A stretch of 42,096 nucleotides of DNA, from contig JAEYPE010000144.1 in NCBI GenBank assembly GCA_023411035.1, positions 1 through 42,096 of the forward strand, given 5' to 3'. The first letter of the stretch is position 1. The number at the start of each line of letters is the position of its first letter. Below, piece by piece: positions 31,773 through 42,096 of the stretch. The notes under the pieces were generated by a model, which had not been told where the DNA came from, searched no databases, and was given only the letters and a program-made list of their open reading frames with translations. Made by a program: the position numbers and the translations under genes. The DNA comes from Pseudomonadota bacterium. Lineage in GTDB: Bacteria; Pseudomonadota; Alphaproteobacteria; Azospirillales; Azospirillaceae.

Positions 31773-33128
31773 TTACCAGCGCCGCCGCTTGCGCTCCAGC
31801 GTGTCGGGGGCGAAGTCCTCGGGCCGCAAGGGCTTGGTGAAATCCGGCGGGCCGAGTTGGTTGTCGAGGCCGTTCACCACATAGCGGTCGCGGGTGAAGT
31901 CGTAGGTGACCTCCAGCGCCGGGACGAAGGCGGGCACCTGGGGGTAGGCGACCCCGTGCGCCTCCGCATAGCGGACCAGATCACCCTTGGCGTCGTAATG
32001 GTCGGCCATGACGATCTGCCAGGAATCCTCATCCAGGTAATAGGTGCGCTCCGGCAGGGCGTGGCGGAAGCCGGGCTTGAGCCGCGCCTCCACCACCCAG
32101 ACCCGGTGCATCTCGTAGCGCAGGAACTGCGGGTTGGGGTGGCTCAGCCACAGGAAGTCGGTCGGCTCCAGACCGGACATGTTCATCCGGCCGGCGTTGT
32201 AGGGCACGTACATCTCCCGCCGGGTCACCAGCGCGAAGTCGAAACGGTCCAGCGGGCCGCTGAACATGTCCAGCATGTCGGCGGTGCGGAAGCCGCCGCT
32301 CGCCGGGTCCGGCGTGTCGTAGACGAAATCGGGCGCGCGGACGGGCTTGCCGGTTTCCCCCGGACGGTACCAGGCGGCGAAGCCGGTCTGGATGGGGTTC
32401 AGCGTTCCATGCAGCAGAAGGGTGGTCCCGGCCTCCTCCTTGGGCATCAGGGTGGTGCGGCGGTAGTGGAAGGGGCGTCCGCCGTCGATTCCGGCGGCGT
32501 AGCTGGACTGCCAGTCCTCGCGGTAGACCGCTGCCGCGTAAACGCCGCCGAAGTCCGGAAACACCGTGGCGCCGGTGCGGCTGAAGGACGGACCGCGCCA
32601 GCGCAGGATGTGGTTCCACATCGCTTGCACGCCGTTGGCCGGGATGGGGAAGGGCACGCCCACCCGCGCCCCGCTCAGCGCCAGTCCGTTCTCGCCCAGC
32701 TTGGCGCGCTTGGCGTTCTCCAGCGACTCGTCGTAGACGTGCTGGGGGGCGGCGGCGCTGCGGCGGCTGGGAAAGACCGGGATTTCGAAGGACGGATGCC
32801 TGCGCAGCATTTCCTGGAGGCCGGCGGACAGCCGGACCCTGTAGCGGTCCAGTTCCTCGGGCCTCACGGTGAACCAGCGCCCGTCCTCGTCATAGGCGTC
32901 GGGCACATGGCTTCCCGGCTTCCAGCCGCTGGGGATGCGGGTCAGCCCTCCCTTCCAGGCCGGGATGGCCCGCGTCCGGCTGGGGCCGCGCACCGCGCCG
33001 AAGGGGGTCAGCTCCTCCCCCAGGGCGGGGACCTTCTCCTGCGCGGCAGCGGGCGACGCAAGGTTGGGCGCCGCGTAGGGAAGCACCGGCAGGGAGAGCA
33101 GCAGGCTGGTGAACTGGCGGCGGTTCAT
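31773..33128 (-). CDS. DUF1329-family exported protein
   Basis: A 451-residue exported protein. The N-terminus MNRRQFTSLLLSLPVLPYA has a twin-arginine start (NRRQFT) and a cleavable signal ending near AAAQ (residue 30). The rest fits DUF1329, a family with a LolA/LolB-like lipoprotein-binding fold. Recognisable stretches include IPSGWKPGSHVPDAY, HILRWRGPSFSRTG, MFSGPLDRFDFAL and ERTYYLDEDSWQIV. In pseudomonads the family sits with DUF1302 outer-membrane and MMPL/RND partners; neither is present here. The gene starts 73 bp after the hybrid-kinase stop on the same strand, so it may share that transcript and be part of the envelope response of the kinases. Function unknown. Confidence 0.88.
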   Translation of the reverse strand: MNRRQFTSLLLSLPVLPYAAPNLASPAAAQEKVPALGEELTPFGAVRGPSRTRAIPAWKGGLTRIPSGWKPGSHVPDAYDEDGRWFTVRPEELDRYRVRLSAGLQEMLRRHPSFEIPVFPSRRSAAAPQHVYDESLENAKRAKLGENGLALSGARVGVPFPIPANGVQAMWNHILRWRGPSFSRTGATVFPDFGGVYAAAVYREDWQSSYAAGIDGGRPFHYRRTTLMPKEEAGTTLLLHGTLNPIQTGFAAWYRPGETGKPVRAPDFVYDTPDPASGGFRTADMLDMFSGPLDRFDFALVTRREMYVPYNAGRMNMSGLEPTDFLWLSHPNPQFLRYEMHRVWVVEARLKPGFRHALPERTYYLDEDSWQIVMADHYDAKGDLVRYAEAHGVAYPQVPAFVPALEVTYDFTRDRYVVNGLDNQLGPPDFTKPLRPEDFAPDTLERKRRRW

Positions 33129-33201
33129 GCGCTTCTCGCGGCGTGACGGGACGCGGGGACGATACCCCAATCGGACGCCTCTTCGAATGGGCAAAGGGCG
33201 T

Positions 33202-35630
<2,429 letters not shown>

Positions 35631-35634
<4 letters not shown>

Positions 35635-37943
35635 GCCTCTTCCGTCCCGAGCGCCTTGCCCGCGGCGCCGGCCATCCGGGGGGCGGTGACGGGAATCCGC
35701 AGGATGAAGGTCGAGCCTCGGTTTTCCGGGGCCGGGCTTTCCACCGAGATCCGTCCGCCCAGCGATTGCGTCACGAGGTTGAAGACGATGTGAAGGCCGA
35801 GTCCGCTGCCCCCGGTGCCGCGCTTGGTCGTGAAGAAGGGTTCGAACACCTTCGGCAGATTGTCCGGGGCGATGCCCACCCCGTCGTCGGAGAAGCGGAT
35901 TTCCAGCTCGTCCTCCGGCCGCTCCTCCACGGTCAGGCGCATGTTTCCCTTCCGCCCGTCGGGAAAGGCGTGGGTCAGCGCGTTCATGACCAGATTGGTG
36001 ATGGCCTGGCTGAGCGCGCCGGGATAGCTGTCCAGGGTGATGCCGTCCGGGCAGGCGATGGTCACCGTGTGCGGGCTCTTGCGCAGGCGCGGCCCCAGCG
36101 AGGTGATGATCTCCTCCAGATAGGAGTGCAGGTCGAAGCGGCGGCGCTCCTGGCTGGTCTGGTCGACGGCGACTCGCTTGAAGCTCTGGATCAGCTCCGC
36201 CGCGCGGGTCAGGTTCTGTTCGATCAGGCGCGCGGATTCGCCCGCCGCCGCCACATAGGCGGTCAGGTCGGACTTCTTCATGGTCCCCTTGGCGAAGGCG
36301 TCGGTCAGCGCCCGCGTCTTCGACGCCAGATGGGTGGAGCAGCCGTAGGCAATGCCCACGGGCGTGTTGATCTCGTGCGCGACGCCGGCCACCAGCAGGG
36401 CGAGCGAGGCCATCTTCTCCGCCTGGACAAGGCTGTCCTGGGTTTCCTTCAGGTCGGCGTAGGCGGTTTCCAGCGCTTCCATGGCGAGGAACACCTCCTC
36501 CGCGGAGCGCGCCTCCACCGTCACGTCGGTGAAGGTGCGGACGAAGCCGCCTTCCGGCAGGGGGTTGGACCGCACCTCGATGATCGTGCCGTCGGGCCGC
36601 CGCCGCTTGAAGGCGAAGGGCTGGTCCGGCAGCAGGGCGGTCCCGTCCGGCTCCAGGTCGGGGTCGATGCTGAAATCCTCGAAGGCGCCCCGGACGCGCT
36701 GGAGCCGAAGGATTTCCGGGAACTGCGGGTTGTCGGCCAGGAATTCCGCCGGTACGTCCAGCAGCTCCGCCGCGCGGCGGTTGGACATCACGACCCGCAG
36801 GTTGCGGTCCACCATGATGATGCCCTGGTCGGTGTTGTCGAGCGTGATCTGAAGGATGTTCCGTTCGCGGGCCAGATCCCGTTCGGCCTGAACGCGCTCC
36901 GTCACGTCGGACATGGTGCCGGTCAGGCGGACCGCCGTGCCCTCGGCGTCGCGCAGCGCGGTCGCCCGGTCCTCGATCCAGGTCCAGCCCCCGTCGCGCC
37001 GCCGCATGCGGTAGACGGTGGCGTGGGCGCTGTCCCTGTTGCGCACGCGGTTGCGGGATTCCGCGATGACCCGCCGCCGCTCGTCCGGATGGATCAGCGA
37101 TTCCCAGGTTTCGACCGTCATCGCCAACTCGGACGGGTCGTAGCCCAGCAGGGCCGGAAATTCCTTCGACCACCAATATTGGCCGCTCCGCAGATCGTAA
37201 TCCCAGACGGAGGAGCGCGTGGCGGCGATGGCCAGCCCCAGCCGCTCCTCGCTCTGGCGCAGGGCGGCCTCCTCCTCGTCCAGACGGGTCAGCATGCCGT
37301 TGTAGGCGGTGATCACCCGCCCCAGCTCGTCGGCGGAGGACCATTGCACGGGCTGGCGCGAATGCTCCTGCTCCGCGGTGCGGATCGAGGCGATCAGCCG
37401 GCCCAGCGGCACGCCGATGGTCAGCCGGTGCGCGGTCAGCGCGGTCACCAGCGTGCCGACCAGCATCAGCAGCAGAAGCCACAGGGTGTTGACCATCTCC
37501 TGCCTGATCTGCTCGTCCACCGAGGCGTAGGTGAAATAGAGCATCAGCGTGCCGATCCGCCGGTCCTGCACCTGGATGTGCCGGCGCACGGCGTCACGCC
37601 CGGCGAAGGGGCGGCAGCCACCGTCCGGCCAGGCGAAATAGCCGTCGGCCATCTCGTCCGACACCTCAATGCACAGAAGCTCGCGGTTGACGGAGATTGC
37701 CTGGATGATGTTGCGGATGGCCGGAACGTCCACCGCCCACAGGCTGGTGGACAGGGCGACGGCGTTGATCTCCGCCACCGCCTCGATCCGGTCGCGCAGG
37801 GCGCTGCGCAGATCCTTGTACTTGCCGTAGAAGAAGATCGAGGAGAAGCCCAGCGTCGTCAGCATCAGGATCGGAATCAGGATCAGCAGGAATTTCGCCG
37901 ATACCGTCGGCACCTTCTTCCACGCCTGCTCGATCACCGTCAT
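35631..37943 (-). CDS. Membrane sensor histidine kinase with HAMP and two PAS domains
   Basis: A 770-residue inner-membrane kinase. Transmembrane helices are at about 17-39 and 151-172, enclosing a periplasmic sensor of about 110 residues with three cysteine/acidic clusters (LLCIEV, DGGCRPF). A HAMP domain follows (to about 220), then PAS 1 (230-350, with PAC-like YRMRRRDGGWTWIEDRA), PAS 2 (365-475), a coiled coil, the H-box with His523 in GVAHEINTPVG, and an ATPase domain with ITNLVMNALTHAF, FSDDGVGIAPDN and GGSGLGLHIV. No receiver is attached, so it should phosphorylate the hybrid encoded next to it with a 4-bp overlap. The gene diverges from the STAS gene over 235 bp. The signal is not known. 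Confidence 0.94.
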
Positions 37944-38178
37944 GAAGGGTATTCCGAACCCGGGGCCTCAAGCGGGGCGGACCGGCGGCACAGCACCGCC
38001 TTCCCCGGCATTGAGGTTGTACTATCAAAAGGCGCTGCCCGTCTACCGAACGAGAATTTAAAAATATCCCGCAAAAAGTGATAAACTCATAGATAGTGAG
38101 GCTTTTCAATTGAGGGTGTGCCGCCCTTGCACTGCTGTCCGCGGGAGCCGCCGCGGCGGCGCAACACAAGAGGATGTC

Positions 38179-38484
38179 ATGAATTTCCAGGTGCGCCGTT
38201 CCTCCGAAACCATCGAGGTGCTCCTGAGCGGCCGGTTGGAGTTCACCGACCACGACAGCCTTCCCGATATCGTGGCCGTGCTGGACGACGCAGGCCCACG
38301 CCGCTTCATCCTGGACATGGAAAAGTTGGACTTCATCGATTCCGCAGGGATCGGCATGCTGCTGATCCTTCAGGATGAGGCGGAGCAGCGCAACGCCAAG
38401 CTGATCCTCCGCAAGCTGCATGGCGATGTGCGGCGCTCCATCGATCTGGCCCGGATCGGTGAGCTCATCACCATCGAGGAGTGA
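38179..38484 (+). CDS. STAS-domain anti-sigma factor antagonist
   Basis: A 101-residue single-domain STAS protein of the SpoIIAA/RsbV type. The phospho-acceptor Ser55 is in the canonical FIDSAGIGML motif. Unphosphorylated, such proteins bind an RsbW-like kinase and free its other partner. The ATG follows AAGAGG at 5 nt; the upstream frame has no family sequence. The next gene is the RsbW-like protein, 7 bp downstream, then the phosphatase that would restore the serine. The three form a complete partner-switching set. Confidence 0.94.
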   Translation: MNFQVRRSSETIEVLLSGRLEFTDHDSLPDIVAVLDDAGPRRFILDMEKLDFIDSAGIGMLLILQDEAEQRNAKLILRKLHGDVRRSIDLARIGELITIEE

Positions 38485-38491
38485 GCGGGCA

Positions 38492-39262
38492 ATGGACGGC
38501 TCCGCGGCTTCCTCCACATGCCCGGCCGGAGCGGTGCGGGCCTTCAGCGTCGTGCGCGACCGCGTGCCGGCGGACATCGCGGCGCGGGCGGCGGCGCGTT
38601 TCGGCATGAATGGGACCGGCGGCGGAGCCGGCGCGGAGCGCTCCGCCGCCGCGGTTCTGCTGGCCCGCGCCGACCGGGACATCCTGCGCAGCGCCTTCGG
38701 CCTCGACAGCTTCCTGACGGTCGAACTGACGGAGCGGGAGGACGGCACCGGCACGCTCGACGCCGACTGGCTGGGCGCCCCGCCGGTGGAGCAGGGGTTC
38801 TACCTGTCGCTGACCACCGGCACGGCCTATGGCCTGCAATGCGCGGTGCTGGTCTGCGACGAACTGGCGCGGCGCGGCGTGCTGACGCCGGAGCGGCGCG
38901 GCAACATCGAACTGTGCCTGCACGAGGCCATCGCCAACGCCATCGTCCACGGCAATCTGGAAATCCCCAGCGCGACAAAGGACCAACCCGAAGGTTACCG
39001 CCTGTTCAGCAAGCTGCTGCGGGAGCGGCTGGGCGATGGTGCCGTGCGTCAGCGGCGAATCGACATCTTCGCGCGCTGGACCGGCGAAAGCCTGACCATC
39101 GCCGTGGTGGACCAGGGCAACGGATTCGACGCCACGGTCCTGCCGCAGGATACCGGCAGCGGCGCCCATTCGGGCCGCGGCTTCCTGTTCATGCGGGCGC
39201 TGGCCCGGCGGATCAGCGTGACCGACGGCGGGCGCTGCACCCTGCTGCATTTCGACCTGTGA
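38492..39262 (+). CDS. RsbW-like serine kinase / anti-sigma regulatory protein with N-terminal extension
   Basis: A 256-residue cytoplasmic protein. The C-terminal 145 residues are a GHKL ATPase of the RsbW/SpoIIAB type: N-box LCLHEAIANAIVHGN (141-155, Glu145, Asn149), G1 VVDQGNGFD (206-213) and G2 HSGRGFLFM (226-234). The first 110 residues are not part of the usual 140-160-residue RsbW and show no domain I know; they could be a sensory or anchor part. It lies between the STAS gene and the phosphatase gene. The expected role is to phosphorylate the STAS serine and to hold a target, a sigma factor or an enzyme, which is not encoded in this window. Confidence 0.9.
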   Translation: MDGSAASSTCPAGAVRAFSVVRDRVPADIAARAAARFGMNGTGGGAGAERSAAAVLLARADRDILRSAFGLDSFLTVELTEREDGTGTLDADWLGAPPVEQGFYLSLTTGTAYGLQCAVLVCDELARRGVLTPERRGNIELCLHEAIANAIVHGNLEIPSATKDQPEGYRLFSKLLRERLGDGAVRQRRIDIFARWTGESLTIAVVDQGNGFDATVLPQDTGSGAHSGRGFLFMRALARRISVTDGGRCTLLHFDL

Positions 39263-39277
39263 CGGGCGGGTCCGCGC

Positions 39278-40435
39278 ATGGTGATTTCGCTCGCCGCCAG
39301 CCGTGTCCTGATCGTTGACGACAACGAGTTCAACAGGAAATCGCTGGCCCTGATGATCCGCCGCGCCGGGCTGACGCAGATCGACTTCGCCGGGAACGGC
39401 GTGGAAGGGCTGGGCAAGGTGGAGAGCTTCCGGCCCGACCTCGTGCTGCTGGATGTCAGCATGCCGGTGATGGACGGGCTGGAGATGTGCCGGCGCCTGC
39501 GCGAGCGGCTGACGCACGAGGAACTGCCGATCCTGTTCCAGACCGCGCTGGACAGCGACGAGGAGCAGGTGCGCTGCTTCGAGGCGGGGGGCAGCGATTT
39601 CATCTCCAAGCCGATCAGGCCGGGGGAATGCGTCGCCCGCGTCCGCCACCAGCTCGAAAAGCGCAAGCTGTTCACCGACCTCGCCAATTTCCGCGGACGG
39701 GTGGAGCGCGAGCTGAAGCACGCCAAGGCGATGCAATTGTCCCTGCTGCCCGAGCCGAAGCAACTGGAGGCGGTCGCTGAGCGGTACGAACTGGTGCTGG
39801 ACGCCCATTTCGAAACCTCGTCGGAACTGGGCGGCGATTTCTGGAACGTCTATCCGCTGGACCGTCACCGCGTCGCCTTCCTGCTGGTCGATTTCGCCGG
39901 GCACGGCATCACCGCCGCCATCAACACCTTCCGCCTGCACACGCTGATCGACCGCTTTCCCATGAACCATGTGCCGCCGTCGGAATGGCTGACCGGGCTG
40001 AACCTGGCGCTGAAGGACGTGCTGCCGACCGGGCAGTTCGCCACGGCCTTCTTCGGCATCCTGGACCTGCACACCGACACGCTGACCTACGCCTCCGCCG
40101 GGGCGCCGAACCCGGTGGCGGGAATCGCGGGGGAGCTTCGGCTGCTCGATTCGGCGGGGCTGGTGCTGGGCGCGTCGCGCCGCGCCGTCTACGCCGACCG
40201 CAGCCTGCGCCTGCCGCGCGGGAGTTGCCTGTTCCTCTACAGCGACGCGCTGATCGAATGCAGCGGCCCGGATTGCGGTCCGATCGGGCCGGACGGGGTG
40301 CCCGACCTGTTGCGCGACGCCATGGCCGTCAACCGCACCCGTCCGCTGGGACCTCTGCTCGACCGTTTCTACGCCCGCACCACCATGCCGCTGCGCGACG
40401 ACCTGACCGCCGTGTGGATCGCCCGCCGGGCTTGA
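39278..40435 (+). CDS. Response regulator with PP2C/RsbU-type phosphatase domain
   Basis: A 385-residue cytoplasmic protein. The receiver (residues 8-125) has the acidic pocket IVDDNE, phospho-acceptor Asp59 in VLLDVSMP and Lys111 in FISKP. A coiled linker (130-165) follows, then a SpoIIE/RsbU phosphatase domain with metal-site motifs ELGGDFWN (Asp187), LVDFAGHG (Asp205), FLYSDALIEC and RDDLTAVW (374 onward). Position 190 is Asn where many relatives have Asp. It should dephosphorylate the STAS protein when its receiver is phosphorylated. The start is 15 bp after the RsbW-like stop. It closes the partner-switching operon. Confidence 0.95.
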   Translation: MVISLAASRVLIVDDNEFNRKSLALMIRRAGLTQIDFAGNGVEGLGKVESFRPDLVLLDVSMPVMDGLEMCRRLRERLTHEELPILFQTALDSDEEQVRCFEAGGSDFISKPIRPGECVARVRHQLEKRKLFTDLANFRGRVERELKHAKAMQLSLLPEPKQLEAVAERYELVLDAHFETSSELGGDFWNVYPLDRHRVAFLLVDFAGHGITAAINTFRLHTLIDRFPMNHVPPSEWLTGLNLALKDVLPTGQFATAFFGILDLHTDTLTYASAGAPNPVAGIAGELRLLDSAGLVLGASRRAVYADRSLRLPRGSCLFLYSDALIECSGPDCGPIGPDGVPDLLRDAMAVNRTRPLGPLLDRFYARTTMPLRDDLTAVWIARRA

Positions 40436-40452
40436 CGGTGTTCCGGAAACGG

Positions 40453-40482
40453 AAAAAAGCCGCCGCGGTTGCCCGCGGCGGC
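40453..40482 (-). terminator. Rho-independent terminator between convergent genes
   Basis: GCCGCCGCGG (40459-40468) pairs perfectly with CCGCGGCGGC (40473-40482) around TTGC. On the minus strand the stem is followed by six U (40458-40453), so it mainly serves the DedA gene ending at 40526. Confidence 0.8.
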
Positions 40483-40525
40483 CTGGATGATTGAAAAAGG
40501 CGATGCCTGGAAGGGTGTGGTGGGT

Positions 40526-41101
40526 TTACGCCTGGGTTTCGGACGCGGCGACGCGGCGGCGGACCCACATCACGCTCTTCACCGCGAAGATCGTGGCGCC
40601 GATGCCCAGCGCGATGAGGAGGAGGATCTTCGGACCGTTCTCGCCGATGGCGGCGGCGGCCTCACCGAACAGGTAGCCGGCCCCGGCGAAGCTGCAGGCC
40701 CAGATGCCGGCGGCGATGAAGTTCCAGAACAGGAACTTGCTCCAGGGCATGCGCGAGGTGCCCACGGCCACCGAGGCGATGTTGCGCACCCCGTACAGGA
40801 AGCGGAAGGCCAGGATGAAGCCGACGCCGTAGGTTTCCAGCCATTGCAGCACGCGCGCCGCGCGGGCCTCCGCCGCGGGGAAGCGGGCGAGCGCCTTGCC
40901 GCCCCATTTGCGGCCGATCCAGAAATAGCACTGGTCACCCAGGAAGCTGCCGATCCAGACGGCGGCAATCAACCAGTAAAGGTTGATGATCCCCAGGTGG
41001 GCGCCCATCCCGCCGAAAATCACGAAGGTCTCGCCTTCGAAAAAGGCCCACACAAAGGCCAGGGGATAGAAGGCGTCGCCCCAATCCTGGAGCCAGGTCA
41101 T
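40526..41101 (-). CDS. DedA-family inner-membrane protein
   Basis: A 191-residue membrane protein of the DedA/SNARE-associated (VTT) family. Visible are the acidic FFEGETFVIFGGMGA segment near helix 1, GSFLGDQCYFWIGRKWG, the FRFLYGVRNIASVAVG motif with the two conserved arginines, and a C-terminal helix. DedA proteins flip polyprenyl phosphate or phospholipids and support the proton motive force. The start is uncertain: ATG at 41101 has GGAGGG 13 nt away, whereas TTG at 41110 would lie closer to it, and ATG at 41131 has a site directly next to it. The 252 bp upstream, to the next gene, hold nothing I recognise. Confidence 0.88.
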   Translation of the reverse strand: MTWLQDWGDAFYPLAFVWAFFEGETFVIFGGMGAHLGIINLYWLIAAVWIGSFLGDQCYFWIGRKWGGKALARFPAAEARAARVLQWLETYGVGFILAFRFLYGVRNIASVAVGTSRMPWSKFLFWNFIAAGIWACSFAGAGYLFGEAAAAIGENGPKILLLIALGIGATIFAVKSVMWVRRRVAASETQA

Positions 41102-41353
41102 CCAGTCCAAAGCACCCTCCCCGCGGGTCATTCCTTTTGGGCTCGGACCGCAGGGCGCACACCAGGGCAATGCGGGCGCGGCCAGCGGTCAGGCTTCGGA
41201 CACGATCATCGCACAGAAAGGCGTGTCTTGTCGCGCAATCATTCCCGAATCGGAGGGAGGGGCCAGCGCAAAGTTGGGGTATGCAACGGTCCTTTGCGAA
41301 GGGATTATTTTGTGTTCTCCGGTGTATGCATCCGCTGTACGCACCGGGGCCTT

Positions 41354-41779
41354 TCAGCCGTCCTCCCCCGACAGTTCGCCGACCGCCTGCCGGGCGGCGC
41401 GCAACAGCAGGGGGTTCGGTTCCGCGGGGCCGTCCTCCCCATCCTCCTCCCAGGCGCCGGGGGCGGCGCGGCGTTTCAACTCCCGTGCGGCCTCGATCAG
41501 CAGATGGGCCAGCTTCTGATCGGGCAGGGCCTGCACCAGCGCCCGCAACTCCGCGTTGGTCAGGGCCGCCGGGTCGAAGTCGGCGCGCGGGGCCATCGGA
41601 ACGGGCGGCGGCGGGACGCGCGACAGGGTCAGGGGCGGCGGGGCCGGGGGCGGCACATCCTCCCGCACCACATCGACGGCCATCGGCTCGGCCACGGTCA
41701 TGGCGCGAGTCCGGCGCGCCGGCTTGCGCGCTCGCTCCGTCTCGGGCAGGCTTTCGAACAGGAGGGGCTGCGTGCTCAT
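41354..41779 (-). CDS. Proline-rich small protein, function unknown
   Basis: A 141-residue predicted cytoplasmic protein. Residues 15-35 are basic, 40-66 very proline-rich (PPPAPPPLTLSRVPPPPVP), and about 68-110 form a probable helical segment with ALTNAELRALVQALPDQKL and HLLIEAARELKRR. The end is acidic. I do not recognise the family. Amino-acid composition and codon use look coding, and the helical part looks like a small protein-binding domain. The start ATG at 41779 has a weak ribosome-binding site in an AT-richer upstream region (41800-41870). Confidence 0.6.
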   Translation of the reverse strand: MSTQPLLFESLPETERARKPARRTRAMTVAEPMAVDVVREDVPPPAPPPLTLSRVPPPPVPMAPRADFDPAALTNAELRALVQALPDQKLAHLLIEAARELKRRAAPGAWEEDGEDGPAEPNPLLLRAARQAVGELSGEDG

Positions 41780-41890
41780 CCGGTTACCCGCGATCCGTTC
41801 ACCGCTAGTTTGCGAAGTGTTCTCTTTTCATTCTAAAGAAGGGACGCCGGAAGTCGAGCAGAAACTTCGAAACCGGCATAAGGCGATGGG

Positions 41891-42096
41891 TCAGGCGAGG
41901 GGTTGGGCGCTGGCTTCCAGGAACCGTTCGGGGCGCAGGATGCGGGTCCGGCCCACCTGGCGCACGGACAGGAGCTGCCGGTCCACCGTCACCAGCCAGT
42001 CGGCGTCGGCGGCCAGCGCCACGGCCAGGAACATGGCGTCGTCGGGGTCGCGGCACAACCGCTCCACCGGGGTGGGCTCGACCCGCCGGGCCTCCG
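41891..42096 (-). CDS. PIN-domain protein, C-terminal part (cut by window edge)
   Basis: The last 68 codons of a minus-strand gene that continues past the window. The visible end reads PVERLCRDPDDAMFLAVALA, then ADADWLVTVDRQLLSV, then GRTRILRPERFLEA. The DPDD and VTVDRQLL segments are the C-terminal acidic and metal-site motifs of PIN ribonuclease domains (COG1569-like toxin family). No antitoxin is in view; it would be outside the window. Toxin function is inferred from the family. Confidence 0.8.
   Translation of the reverse strand, partial: EARRVEPTPVERLCRDPDDAMFLAVALAADADWLVTVDRQLLSVRQVGRTRILRPERFLEASAQPLA

Noticed and set aside
41354..42096. Toxin-antitoxin pair made of the proline-rich protein and the PIN protein
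   Set aside because: The proline-rich gene lies downstream of the PIN gene across about 110 bp and looks nothing like a PIN antitoxin.

Overview
This is a GC-rich bacterial chromosome segment. It has the look of an alphaproteobacterium of the Rhodospirillales, most like Azospirillum. The reasons are the very large NAD-glutamate dehydrogenase, a Fur protein without Cys-x-x-Cys, the thioredoxin-TPR / LON-domain / Trm112 / DUF971 gene order, a DUF1127 protein, several Bug-type binding proteins, and many histidine kinases. The genus is inferred from gene content only. About 44 protein genes and one tRNA-Gly(GCC) can be supported. No insertion sequence, phage, CRISPR array or rRNA was seen.

Layout. 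1-4.8 kb: the N-terminal two thirds of NAD-glutamate dehydrogenase (-), divergent from a response regulator with a degenerate receiver and an HD-GYP-like domain. 5-11.2 kb: a carboxylate uptake and sensing region with two closely related tricarboxylate-type binding proteins, a chemoreceptor between them, an AEC permease and an RraA/HMG-aldolase-like enzyme. 11.8-15.7 kb: tRNA-Gly, a YbaK-type deacylase, a CnoX/YbbN-type thioredoxin-TPR protein, a LON-domain protein, a Trm112 protein, a DUF971 protein and a small membrane protein. Two different four-unit 15-bp tandem arrays lie here. 15.7-17.3 kb: cupin, HAD hydrolase and DUF1127 protein.

17.4-19 kb: an ornithine/lysine decarboxylase preceded by a leader that was not annotated as a gene. 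The leader holds a 40-codon ORF with a good ribosome-binding site, a long hairpin whose 5' arm is the end of that ORF, and an overlapping, mutually exclusive terminator. This is the architecture of an attenuator and is the most interesting element in the window. 19-23.5 kb: MgtC, Bcr/CflA exporter, YgjP-type metalloprotease, an orphan PAS histidine kinase and a small secreted protein. 23.6-28.3 kb: ugpBAEC glycerol-3-phosphate transporter genes and a VOC protein. 28.4-31.7 kb: RhlE-type helicase, periplasmic Cu,Zn superoxide dismutase, Fur, and a four-cysteine small protein translationally coupled to fur.

31.8-40.4 kb: a signalling island. Two overlapping kinase genes (a membrane sensor kinase and a REC-PAS-HK-REC-HPt hybrid), with a DUF1329 gene downstream of them, diverge from a partner-switching trio (STAS antagonist, RsbW-like kinase/anti-sigma, and REC-PP2C phosphatase). 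Together they could form one pathway from membrane signal through phosphorelay to phosphatase to anti-sigma release. 40.5-42.1 kb: a DedA membrane protein, an unknown proline-rich protein and the C-terminal part of a PIN-domain protein cut by the window edge.
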